Shown here in pieces: positions 1 through 8,933 of a DNA stretch of 24,803 nucleotides. Location of the stretch: NCBI RefSeq assembly GCF_000003605.2, contig NW_003107593.1:1-24803 (forward strand), given 5' to 3'. The translations under genes were made by a program, and so were the position numbers. The stretch is from Saccoglossus kowalevskii (lineage: Eukaryota > Hemichordata > Enteropneusta > Harrimaniidae). Below the pieces are notes generated by a model. That model made no database searches, was not told the origin of the DNA, and worked only from the letters and a program-made list of their open reading frames with translations. Every line of letters begins with the position of its first letter. The stretch's first letter is position 1.

Positions 1-914
1 TAACTTGCGCCAATTGCGCTACCAGACTAGTCGCAAGATAATTTCTTTGAAATACATTTTTCCAGCTAGTAAATTAATCTAGTCTTCAAATTAAAATAAA
101 ATATGAAAATTAATTGATTACATCTGTTCTATTTATGCAGAAGAACCTTCCTAAATAAAAGAAATTTTAATATTTGAAAGAAATAAGGGTTAGTCGCTGA
201 ATCATGTCTTTTCACAATCAAGCAAGAAAAGATACATATGAGACTTGCCTAGTGTTTCATTGTTTGCAGTCTTGAAAACACCAGTTTTTCACAAATAAAA
301 TATGAAAAAAAATGCAGACCTCACATCATTATATAAGTTTTCTATATACAAAAATACACATTCTATCTCTATTTAATTTATTTTATAATATTTCCACTGA
401 ATCTTTTAATTTAATTTGTTATAGATTTTGAACAATATTTCGCTTGATTTTTGGGGAATTTTAGTTTTACTATGCACAGACATAAAAAACTCCTAGAAGT
501 ATCAAATAGTAATTAAAAATACTCAATTTCGGATGTAATTAATTCATGAATTCATTAATGTACATAGTTGCATCAAGTAAGGGGTTGACCAGTAACAGTA
601 GTAGGGAAAGAGGAATGGGAAGAGAAGGAGGGTGGACATGGCATATTTGACAGCCACTTGGGCCGTTGTTACACTACACTTGGATAAATACTGCTTTTGA
701 AAATTGGAAATGAACACATGACCACAAAATACATTAAAACACACCATCTAAAAAGCCCTTGCTATTGCAATTAACTAAATAATTATTTGACATGTGGAGA
801 GTCACATATGGCTACACTTAATTAAGTTATAAGTTAACTAAAATATCCAGATCAGAAAAAAAAATATCTGATAATGATCGTTTAACTATTTACATGAGAA
901 GAATTAAAAGTAAT
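1..914. other. Upstream non-coding region
   Basis: AT-rich, with no exon with coding character, RNA gene or repeat that I can recognise on either strand. The only sizeable open frame is on the minus strand at 544-747 and shows no family motif. Confidence 0.5.
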
Positions 915-1022
915 TAAATTTACCATGCGTGTGTATGTCACGACAGCTGGCTGATGTTAGTCAGTGGTATTGAACTACAGTTTGTCCGCATGTTCGATCA
1001 AATTCAATTAATGTTCACAAAC
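915..1022 (+). promoter_or_regulatory. Upstream block of gene 1 shared with gene 2
   Basis: This ~108-bp block aligns with 13587-13697 upstream of gene 2. Shared cores include ATGTCA[CT]G[GA]CAG[CA]TGGCTG (936-953 here) and a second patch around GTCCGCATGTTCG (986-998) against GTCAGCATATTCG. It lies about 80-190 bp upstream of the TATA box. Retention while the surrounding DNA diverged suggests a shared proximal enhancer, though it could simply be residual duplication homology. Confidence 0.5.
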
Positions 1023-1099
1023 GAAAACGATGTCTTGAGAGTTAAAATGTACTTTGGCCAGCAAATAATTGATTCTTTTATCTACATTCTGAGGTGACA

Positions 1100-1106
1100 T
1101 ATAAAA
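1100..1106 (+). promoter_or_regulatory. TATA box, gene 1
   Basis: TATAAAA within ACATATAAAAAAGG. It aligns with the TATA-like AATAAAAG of gene 2 in a shared context (GTGAC..TA.TAAAA..G.A.AGCA). The predicted start is about 1130, giving a non-coding first exon ending at a GTAAAT donor at 1191 (or 1175). The acceptor would be the TTTATCCCTCCAG that ends at 1568, leaving 25 nt of leader before the ATG at 1594. No strong initiator element is visible. Confidence 0.45.
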
Positions 1107-1593
1107 AAGGAAAGCAAGAACACGTGAATACAACCAACAGCAAGCTTAAACTGTCTTACAACGGAACGAAATCGGTAAATTTTGTCAAAGGTAAATGTTG
1201 TCAGTTGATTGTTGCGTATTACTTGTATGAAATTTTAAACTGTGTTGGCAGTGCATTTGAGAAGCGGGAAATAGGGAGCGTTTCCTCTTCATGGTTCGAG
1301 TTATATGTTAAATATCGTTCTTTGTTATATATGTGTTTCAAGCACCGTATTAATACATTCAATTTCATTAATTTTTTTGTAACTTTAACCCATCAACCAA
1401 AACGCAACACACAGGATTTAACCTGACGCTACATATAATTATCATTGAATACGTGTGACAAGGTGAACCACATAGTTATTATCTGAGAGAATTCTATGTG
1501 CTTGTCCTAAATCGAACTATTCTGGTACCACCAAATACCCAATAAAACTTATTCCTTTATCCCTCCAGGGATTAGAATTCTGATATTGCTATC

Positions 1594-1668
1594 ATGAATG
1601 CCATCATTGCCTTGGTGGTCGCTGCTGTCCTGATTTGTACACGTGTTCATGCTGATGATCTGCTTGAG
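1594..1668 (+). CDS. Gene 1 exon 1: signal peptide
   Basis: Encodes MNAIIALVVAAVLICTRVHA followed by DDLLE. It has a hydrophobic core and a small residue at -1, so cleavage is predicted after residue 20. The exon ends in phase 0 at GAG|GTGAGT. The matching gene 2 exon also ends in DDL[LV]E|GTGAGT, which supports this start codon. Confidence 0.85.
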
Positions 1669-4600
1669 GTGAGTCCAGTATTGATGAAATAGTGTTTAAA
1701 GTGAGTCGTGTACGCTACATGTATACGTGTATGGTTATGATTGTACCAAAGTATATTTTGAACGTCTTTTAATTGAAAGCATCATTCAAATACGTGTGTC
1801 TGCAGAATATCTCTGATTACTCTAAAATTGCTCTAATGTGAAAGATTCTACGTAATGTTCTTGATTACATGTGAATTCCGCTGACGATAATATTTTCAAT
1901 GATTGAAGAAGAACTCTCTCTCTTTCCATGACTAGCAAAGTTGCAAAGTATATTCCATATAAATGAAAGTAATGTGACTCACAGAATGTGTTCAATTAAA
2001 TACCCGTTTGCAAGTCAGAAGACATTCACAATGTCGTATATCGGTTAACATTCCCCATAAATACGGGGTTGCATAATGGTGTCTCATATGATTCAGTTAG
2101 CTTAACGATTTTATTGAAAATAATGTGAATTTAAAATATCGCATATGCAAAATGTTCTAGTAAAACCCTTCCCCTGAAATGAATTTCTTGCGTTATAGTC
2201 ATATTACTTAATACTTAATATATATTTACGAGTTCTTTATTTCTAGGCAAATGAAGCTGGAGACGGTAAGTAAATTATAATTCTCTTTATAGGTGATTTT
2301 TGGTACGAAGGATCACAAGAAGTGCACATCTAGATCAAGATATTAAATTTTAAAATATTCTGCAACAATTCATGTCGGCATTAAAAGCGTCTCATAGCAA
2401 CGGTTATGCAAATAACCATGTGTTGACCATGTGCATCTACTAACTATTTTGTCTGCTTCAAATGTATTTTGAAGACATAGTATTGTGGTCTTCACAATAT
2501 GTCAAAATTGCGACAGTTGTAGAATTTACTAGTAACATTGTCCCGATTTTGATTATTGTGTTCTATATCTGAAACTCGAAAGACAAGACTGACACCGCCA
2601 TGATATGCATTAAATAATTGAATATAAAGTTATAAATGAGAACGTTTTAAAGATGAACCTCATTTCAAGTACTGTTTAGTTGAACAAATAAAACAAAGAA
2701 CAAAATTCCACACTAATTATGTTTGTATTTGTGTTTTACCAATTAGAAGCGTGTGATGTCACAGGTAATGTCTGTTTTAAGTTCTTCCATGCATCTCGGG
2801 AGGAGTGGAGTGTAGCTAGAGATATATGTGCCGAGGACGGAGGACAACTACTCGTCATCGATTCATTAATCCTTCACAAAAAGATCAGACAATACATCAA
2901 CCTACATCCGGGTATTCAGAGTCCAAAGGGCAAAGGTTACTGGACGGGTGCAAATGATATAGAGGAAGAAGGTAAATTTCAACTAAATGAATGTACTCCG
3001 TTCACATACGACGATGGATGGCATTCCGAAAAACGCGGAAATCGAATAGTAAAACAACCTAGCAACACAGTTAAACAGGACACTGATGGACAAGACTGTG
3101 TTCAGATATGGTGAGTTTTCAACTAATGTTAAAACATTGTTCTAGTCATGTTTAACACGCCGAAAATGTTAGTTATATTTTAAAAGTCATATTTGTTTTT
3201 GTTTTCCAGGAAGCGTCCGACAAAAAATCCAGCGTGGAGATTTGACGATGACTATTGTTGGAAACCGAAATCGTTTATTTGCGAATATGTTGGTGAGTTT
3301 TGTCTATTATAGAAACCAATAGTCACTCCAATCGTATATTTGTATAATAGGCAGTAATGTGGTACCAACGTTGATGGGGTATTCAGAGGCTTTTGATAGA
3401 TATAAGGAGCTTATGTTTAAATATGATAGAAACTCAAACACAATTTGATCTTAGGGGCATCAGGTTTCCAAATAGAAAGTTTTCATTGACGACTTGGGGG
3501 CCAAATAATGATAATGATGTACGACGGGGGCCAAATGCAGAGCTGAATGTTCGTACTTGTTGCGAAACACGTTATACCACCTTGGTTGTGAACCGTATCA
3601 TGTATTTAAAGAACTGTTTGACGTAGTTTGGTTGTGGTAGTATTTGTTTATGGGCATGTATTTTCCCGTTGACTTTCGATACTGATCCATTGTTTTGTAT
3701 TTTATTTCAATTGAATATGTTGTTGTTATACTTGTTTTAGCTCTAACCTGCGAAAGTGGATTTTATGAACACGATGGAGAATGCAAACGTAAGTAGGTGT
3801 GTTTCGGGTGGGGTTGTATAGTGCGTCACATACAAACAAATCCAATATCATATACTGTTACAGTAATAGTTACCTAAAGTATACTGTTTCTGTTATTGTT
3901 TGCCTTCATCAGCATCAACATCGTACTTTGTTACTTTCGTGTTCACGTCAGTAAATGGAGTCACGGCCACCTACAGTGATGTTTATGTCGATCCAGCATC
4001 GAATGAATATCTCACACTCTCGGAGTTGGTTAGTGATTGGGTATGTATTGGCCATGCAAATCGTGGGTAGAGTAATTTACATATTTACACTTTCCTAGAG
4101 CGTTTTCAGTATTCGCAGAGTAGTTGTTATTGTTGTTGTTGCTGTAAAACATCATGAGAAGATTAGAGGCGAGAGTGCTAACCAGTAGAGACGAGTTTAG
4201 GTTGACCACGAGTTTTATTCGGCACAAGATATTTGGTATTCTCGTAATTGAAATAAATGTCAGTAACTGTAAACGTTAACAATTGTTTTTCTTCTTACTC
4301 ATGTGGAAATGATTTCATACTCACAGATCAACTCAGTCCTTGGTATAGAAAGCGCAGATTACTATGGTATTGAAATCCTTGGTTTTTATCCTGGTAGCAT
4401 AGGCGTCGATGCTGTTGTGCATTTTGACCAGACTACTACTACAACAACAACCGATGTGCGAGAATCTCTGAATACTGCGTCTGACACTGCACCGTTAGAA
4501 ATACTTCAAGCGACTATTAATGTGGCTGATGACCGCGTTTCGTGGCGAGCGGACGGCCATTGTGGTCCACTTTACCGAGGAACGAACGGGGTCAACCCAG

Positions 4601-6550
4601 CTGAATGTGATCCTTATAATACCACACCTTGCTGCTCTCCTTCGAAGGAATGCGGTGATTCACCAGCTCACTGTGATTGTGATGAATGTATAGACTACAG
4701 GGATGTGTATGGAGGTAAGCATTTACTTATTTGTCGGTGCCGCTAAACATCATATTGTCAGGTGTTTGACACTATTGGCAATTCCTAAGAACTGATTTCA
4801 AATTGCATTTACTTTATACACCAGATGATGCATTTCCACTGCCGTATCTAATTCACTGCCTGATTTACAATCATTTTGATAAATATTAAAATGACTTACT
4901 TTTTTGTCGAACTCCGAACAAACGAACTCCGAGGTCAATATGTCTTTTTTAGTCGGTTTGTACAATGTGTTACAGTGTAGTTCAATAAAGTACGTAACTG
5001 TATCAGTTATTCATTGCATTTTAGTGTTCTTGTGCAAAGCCATACTAGCAATGGGAGACACTTTTTGACCGGTGTCGTCTGTAAATACTACCGGTAAACA
5101 CTTATCAAATCGACTATGAATTGATTCTTGTTGTGGTCAACTTCGTATTTCATATTCTATTTGTCAATCATTCTTTATTTAATATTTTATAAGTTATTTA
5201 TAAAAATGGTAACGAAAATATATGTTGTGCTTCATTTAACATATATTCATTTTGCTTTCAGTCAAAAAGATAACAGCAGCTACACCAATCGCTACAACCG
5301 CTTTACCCACACCAATCCAATCTGGTGAGAATGTGTATCTTATGTATAAGTACTAATTTAAATATTGAAATTTTATTTATAGGGACGTATTGTTAGCATT
5401 GTAACAAATATACTAGGAATTTAAATCGCATTTTTTGTTAAATTTGATGAAAACAACATTCAATCAACAGACATATTTAAGTGTATCTTTTTTTAATTTT
5501 ATTCTCAAATGTTTGACATTCCTAAATCTGGTATCGAATACCAATGACATTATATATATTTAAAAAAATAACATCTTATGTAAGGTGCACGTTATATGTA
5601 TCTAATTCGCTGAATTTATCATTTTGCGACAGGTATTTATGTTAAGTATTTAATTACAGTAGTCATTCGAAGATCTATGATATTTCCACCGACTTGTTGT
5701 TAACTTAACATCACGTTTTTGCAATACAAACTTCTGAATCACAGTTTTGTTTACTTCCTTTTTCACAGCTGGGCCAGAAAAAGCACTTCCTAGAAGTAGT
5801 CAAACAAACTATTCACTGATTAGATTAGATGGTATACAATGACAATAATTTGATATATATTCGCAAAAAAATATGCAAATTAGGAAATGTGAATAATATG
5901 TATACTTAATTTAATGCAATTATTGTTCCTGGCCTAGTCATGCCGTCTGTCTATTTGTTATCAACTCTAGACTATAACACAACGTTTAAGCAAGGCGAGA
6001 TTCTCATGTAAATATTTGATTTTCTTACAGATGGACCCGTGATCAGCACCTTTAAAGCACTACCTGGCACCACTCAATGTGCATCACATTACAAAGTTTT
6101 CAATTATGCTAGTTTGGACTTGGCATTAAACGCGCTTATCGCTAACGAAGTGTATGTTAATTTCTGGGTAGATGGCACTATTGCTGGCAGTACAATCACC
6201 TTCAGTGATGGCACGTCGATGGCTGTTGACCATTCACTGTTTCATGCTAATGAGCCCAACGGAAGTGGTGGCTGCCTTCATTTGTGGTGAGTCGACTATA
6301 CTGTGCGACTTTGCGTCCGATTTATTTTGTAGATTAACCTTATTAAAGTAAGGTAGTCCCGTTGCAATTTATACCGTGATTCAATCCATCAACTATGGAA
6401 TGTTCCACACTTGCAACAGCCAGTGAATACTTCTCATTACATTTCAACAAACACGACATGTGTCTTTCATTTCACAGGTTCCATAACAGTGAATGGAAAT
6501 TAGATGATACGCCATGTACCTATGCTCAGATGTTCCTATGTTCGGGTTAA
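1594..6550 (+). CDS. Gene 1: secreted CTLD-SEA-hevein-like-CTLD protein (519 aa)
   Basis: Coding exons are 1594-1668, 2247-2265, 2747-3110, 3210-3292, 3741-3788, 3913-4040, 4327-4714, 5262-5324, 5769-5831, 6031-6286 and 6478-6550. They total 1560 nt, all junctions are GT-AG and phases match throughout. Order: signal peptide (1-20), CTLD (about 33-178), short Cys-pair segment (183-195), SEA-like domain (about 198-305), eight-Cys hevein-like module (312-363), Pro/Thr linker (369-410), short CTLD (about 414-517) ending in TAA. There is no transmembrane helix, so the product should be secreted. SEA domains often self-cleave and occur in mucin-like proteins; CTLDs commonly bind glycans with Ca2+. 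I infer an extracellular carbohydrate-recognition role. The ligand is unknown, and I do not recognise an orthologue with a name. The exon model is inferred without transcripts. Confidence 0.85.
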
Positions 6551-8800
6551 GTGAAACTAGAATTATGTGCACTTTTTACAGACATTTATCATGTTTATTA
6601 CTTGATTAGATATGGAATATAGTATTCTTTTCGATAGTTATTGTCATAGTTTTTATCGCAAATTCAGTTGTAACCCCACAATGGTAACGTGTTAAGTATT
6701 CTATATTGTAGGCGATTATACCATACACAGAACTAAATTGAACAAGATTTAAAAATATTAACATCTTATATTGTACAGCAATTGTAAACCAACTCAATAT
6801 TATATCTTTTTTATCGCTTGATATTAAGTAATGAATTATTTGTTACTGTTTAAACAAATAAGTGTTCTTTGTATTCAACATGTTTTTTTCTATTTATTTT
6901 TCAGTCCCAATAACAGAATTAGGTAAGAGAGGCATACTATTGTAATTGTAGTTTAATAAATAAGTTGCTATTCACACCAGTAAGTTATTTTACTGACTAA
7001 CCAGAGGTTGAAATTAAAAATGTGTTTCCTGTCCATTGGACAACTTAATGTATCTGTCCCTGGTAAAGTAAACTACTTCAATTACATACCATACCATTTA
7101 TGTTATTTCTATTGAAATGAATCAGTTTTATGGTTTTATTTTCATTTTCGTACAGAAATGATCTCGATAATTCTTTTGAAGTACAGATGAACCCTTACCT
7201 ATTTTAAGTAACTTGTGATATATGTGAAGTTACATATATAACGAAAGCGTATGAGATGGTAGGATACTTATAACAATATTTCTTACAGTTGGGATTGTAA
7301 TAAGTACGGAGAAAGAGCTTCCTGGAAGTACCCAGTGTTCATCACCATACAAAGTATTCGATCACTCCAGTTTGGACTTGGCAGTGAATGCGCTTTTCGC
7401 GAATGAAGATTATGTCAATTTCTGGGTTGATGGTACTATAGCTGGCAGTACAATTACCTTCAGTGATGGCACATCGATGGCTGTTGATCATTCACTGTTT
7501 CATGCTAATGAGCCAAATGGAAGCGGTGGCTGCCTCCATTTGTGGTGAGTGAGACTTTTATTTTGTGATTGTGACGAAGTAAACATGGGGCGCACATTTC
7601 ATATTTGGCAGTATTTAATATAAAGAGGCTATTCGCCGCCAACAGAAAAATGCCACATGATTTATGTTCGGTGTTCTCACGAATTCTTGCATTGTAGGAG
7701 TGAGAATAAGGAAACGAGATATATAACGCGATATTTTCTTGTTTGCAGCAAATTACCTCCCTTTATCATAATGCAACAGCTTCAATAAAGCGTAAATAAG
7801 GATTGAATGAACTCATACGACTGACTTCTGGCATGAAAGCTGTGAGGCGCGGATTAATATATAACGCAATCGTGACTTGGCAATTATTGACGTTTGTAAA
7901 CACGTCGTAGAATTTTATAGCATTTCACTTTTATATATGACACTCAGTTATTATCGTGACAGGCGCATTCAGGATATTAAGTACTTAAATATTCAAAGTG
8001 TGCATTATTGCGGCACTATTTTATCTAAGGTCACGGGTGATACGTTTTTTTTTTAAGTCATTAGGTGTATCCTGCTGTACTGCGCGAAAAGAATTACACT
8101 GAAAAGTGCTATGAAACCGAACTTTTATTTACCTTTTTACATTGGTATGAATTAATTCGAATAATTGAGTGTCAATTGTGAATGAAAACAATCGATTGCT
8201 AAGATTTTTATTTCAAAATACGACCATAAAGCACAATCGGTCATGGATGCTTGTTGTTGTTGGTAGGTGTTCTACTACGATAGTTGATTTTCAGCTGTTT
8301 CCTCGTCAGAGTAATTATCGTCTCGATTAGGAACGTTGCCAGATTTTTGTCATAACCACTTGCTAAATCCCATAACTCTTGGTCACCATCGTGGTTTGCT
8401 ATTCTGTTCTTTTCCAACGTAATCAAAGCTCCATGGCGTTCCCTGGCTTCTATTCTACCATTTTAGCGAATGAGACCTTTGAAACGATAGCCGACATGAA
8501 CGCACTTACTAAAACTACATGGTCGTACTACCAGCTAAATTGCTCATGTTTCTCCATAAGATTCTATGATTTGTATATTTCCACTTTTAACATTGTATCT
8601 AGCATGAATTCTTATTTCATGTTGATACTTACTACGGAGTGCGGGACAAGGCAAACAATCTGGCTATTTGTTCCGGTACCTTAGCTTATATGAGCATCGT
8701 GCTTATTTTCGTTATTTCCATTCACAGGTACCATAACAAGAAATGGAAATTGGATGACACACCATGTACCTATGCTCAGATGTATTTATGTGTGGATTAA
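1594..8800 (+). CDS. Gene 1 alternative isoform with second C-terminal CTLD cassette (525 aa)
   Basis: Exons 1-9 as in the main model, then 6905-6922, 7289-7544 and 8728-8800, replacing 6031-6286 and 6478-6550. Exon 9 ends in phase 1, the 18-nt mini-exon is 1-1, and exon 7289-7544 starts in phase 1, so the frame is kept and ends at TAA 8798-8800; total coding length 1578 nt. The replacement exons have the same lengths (256 and 73 nt) as those they replace. They have no signal-peptide exon or promoter of their own that I can see, so use as alternative 3' exons of gene 1 is the simplest reading. The mini-exon is the weakest element; direct splicing of exon 9 to 7289 would also keep the frame. 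Confidence 0.6.
2247..2265 (+). CDS. Gene 1 exon 2: 19-nt micro-exon
   Basis: GCAAATGAAGCTGGAGACG between TTTCTAG and GTAAGT encodes ANEAGD plus one base (phase 0 to 1). Its partner in gene 2 (14896-14914) has the same length and encodes the same six residues, so it is a genuine micro-exon despite its size. It adds to an acidic stretch just after the signal peptide. Confidence 0.85.
2747..3110 (+). CDS. Gene 1 exon 3: main part of N-terminal CTLD
   Basis: Residues 32-153. It shows the long-form CTLD start C34-x6-C41, the helix motif EEWSVARDIC (to C59), DGGQLL, the WTG core (97-99), and QPSN-x10-DC (135-149). Expected disulphides are C34-C41, C59-C177 and C149-C169. C114 has no partner in the canonical fold and is Gly in gene 2. 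The QPS motif replaces the usual EPN/QPD of Ca2+ site 2, so classical sugar binding is uncertain. The exon ends in phase 2 inside a Trp codon (TG|G). Confidence 0.9.
3210..3292 (+). CDS. Gene 1 exon 4: end of N-terminal CTLD
   Basis: Residues 153-180, with WRFDDDYC (162-169) in the place of the usual WND-x-C and SFICEY at the end, closing the CTLD. The exon is 83 nt, phase 2 to 1, the same as its gene 2 partner at 16147-16229. Confidence 0.9.
3741..3788 (+). CDS. Gene 1 exon 5: Cys-pair linker
   Basis: Encodes LTCESGFYEHDGECK (phase 1 to 1) between the CTLD and the SEA domain. Its two cysteines are 11 residues apart, which resembles half an EGF-like module; no complete EGF domain is present. 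Absent from gene 2. Confidence 0.75.
3913..4040 (+). CDS. Gene 1 exon 6: first half of SEA domain
   Basis: Residues 197-239. The pattern YFVTFVFTSVNG.TATYSDVYVDP, then SNEYLTLSELVSDW, matches the first strand, loop and helix of SEA domains. The exon ends in phase 0 after the Trp codon (TGG|GTATGT) and continues in 4327-4714. Confidence 0.75.
4327..4714 (+). CDS. Gene 1 exon 7: SEA second half and hevein-like Cys module
   Basis: Residues 240-369. SEA continues to about 305, with FYPGSIGVDAVVHF including G262-S263-I264-G265-V266, the turn where SEA domains self-cleave (G|S). A run of seven Thr (275-281) follows. Residues 312-363 form an eight-Cys module: CG (318), C333-DP, P-CC-SP (341-342), CG (348), HC-x-C (355, 357), C360, then IDYRD. 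This order is that of hevein-type (chitin-binding type 1) modules, and similar ones occur in other marine invertebrate proteins. The aromatic residues before the fifth Cys are Lys-Glu here, so chitin binding is doubtful. Confidence 0.8.
5262..5324 (+). CDS. Gene 1 exon 8: Thr/Ala/Pro linker
   Basis: Encodes VKKITAATPIATTALPTPIQS, phase 1 to 1, 63 nt. Rich in Thr, Pro and Ala, so likely an extended, O-glycosylated spacer. Being symmetrical, it can be skipped without a frame change. Confidence 0.75.
5769..5831 (+). CDS. Gene 1 exon 9: linker, relic of a CTLD-start exon
   Basis: Phase 1 to 1, 63 nt. It contains EKALPRSSQ, which aligns in frame with EKELPGSTQ (exon 7289-7544) and FKALPGTTQ (exon 6031-6286); 18 of 22 bases match the former. 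It appears to be the truncated start of a third copy of the C-terminal CTLD exon, now a spacer. The donor (GTATAC) is weaker than the others. Confidence 0.6.
6031..6286 (+). CDS. Gene 1 exon 10: C-terminal CTLD cassette 1, first exon
   Basis: Residues 411-496, phase 1 to 2. It shows TQC (C427), a helix-like LDLALNAL, FWVDG (455-459), FSDGT, and HANEPNGSGGC (482-492). EPN is the mannose-type Ca2+/sugar site 2 signature in CTLDs. The usual first strand and helix upstream of the first conserved Cys are not recognisable, so this is a shortened CTLD. Nearly duplicated at 7289-7544. Confidence 0.88.
6478..6550 (+). CDS. Gene 1 exon 11: CTLD cassette 1, last exon with stop
   Basis: Encodes FHNSEWKLDDTPCTYAQMFL, then CSG and TAA. 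WKLDD takes the place of the WND motif, with C509 and C517 closing the two disulphides. The 73-nt length equals that of the copy at 8728-8800. Confidence 0.87.
6905..6922 (+). CDS. Gene 1 exon 12: 18-nt symmetrical mini-exon (alternative)
   Basis: TCCCAATAACAGAATTAG between a T-rich TTTTTCAG acceptor and GTAAGA. It encodes PITEL between split codons, phase 1 to 1, and would join exon 9 to cassette 2 in frame. Both splice sites are good matches, but at this size chance is possible. Confidence 0.5.
6955..6960 (+). terminator. Poly(A) signal for cassette 1
   Basis: AATAAA, 405 nt after the cassette 1 stop. It lies just past the mini-exon 6905-6922, so use of this signal and splicing to cassette 2 would compete. 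Confidence 0.5.
7289..7544 (+). CDS. Gene 1 exon 13: CTLD cassette 2, first exon (alternative)
   Basis: A 256-nt near-copy of exon 10 with the same phases (1 to 2). The half covering FWVDG to CLHLW is identical in protein, including HANEPNGSGGC. The first half differs (ISTEKELPGSTQCSSPYKVF), with an open frame throughout and intact splice sites (TTTCTTACAG, GTGAGT). The following intron is 1183 nt against 191 nt after exon 10; it holds no gene that I recognise. Confidence 0.8.
8728..8800 (+). CDS. Gene 1 exon 14: CTLD cassette 2, last exon with stop
   Basis: Encodes YHNKKWKLDDTPCTYAQMYL, then CVD and TAA. Same length and phase as exon 11, with the Cys and DD residues kept. Acceptor CCATTCACAG. 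Confidence 0.8.
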
Positions 8801-8927
8801 ATGGTGAGCCAACTAATACTACTATGTTGATTATTATAATATTTATAATATGTTCAATTTTAGCGTCAAATGCATTCCCGATATGAACAGTAATCGCATC
8901 TTCCGCATTAATTTGATCATGTTGTAA

Positions 8928-8933
8928 AATAAA
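8928..8933 (+). terminator. Poly(A) signal for cassette 2
   Basis: AATAAA, 128 nt after TAA 8798-8800. Further AATAAA copies at 9052-9057 and 9135-9140 could serve as alternatives. Confidence 0.55.

Noticed and set aside
1094-1426. 110-codon open frame upstream of gene 1
   Set aside because: It overlaps the TATA box and first intron region, and its peptide has no signal or domain.
8379-8684. 101-codon open frame in the intron of cassette 2
   Set aside because: No similarity seen to CTLDs or other families, and it is not bounded by suitable splice sites.
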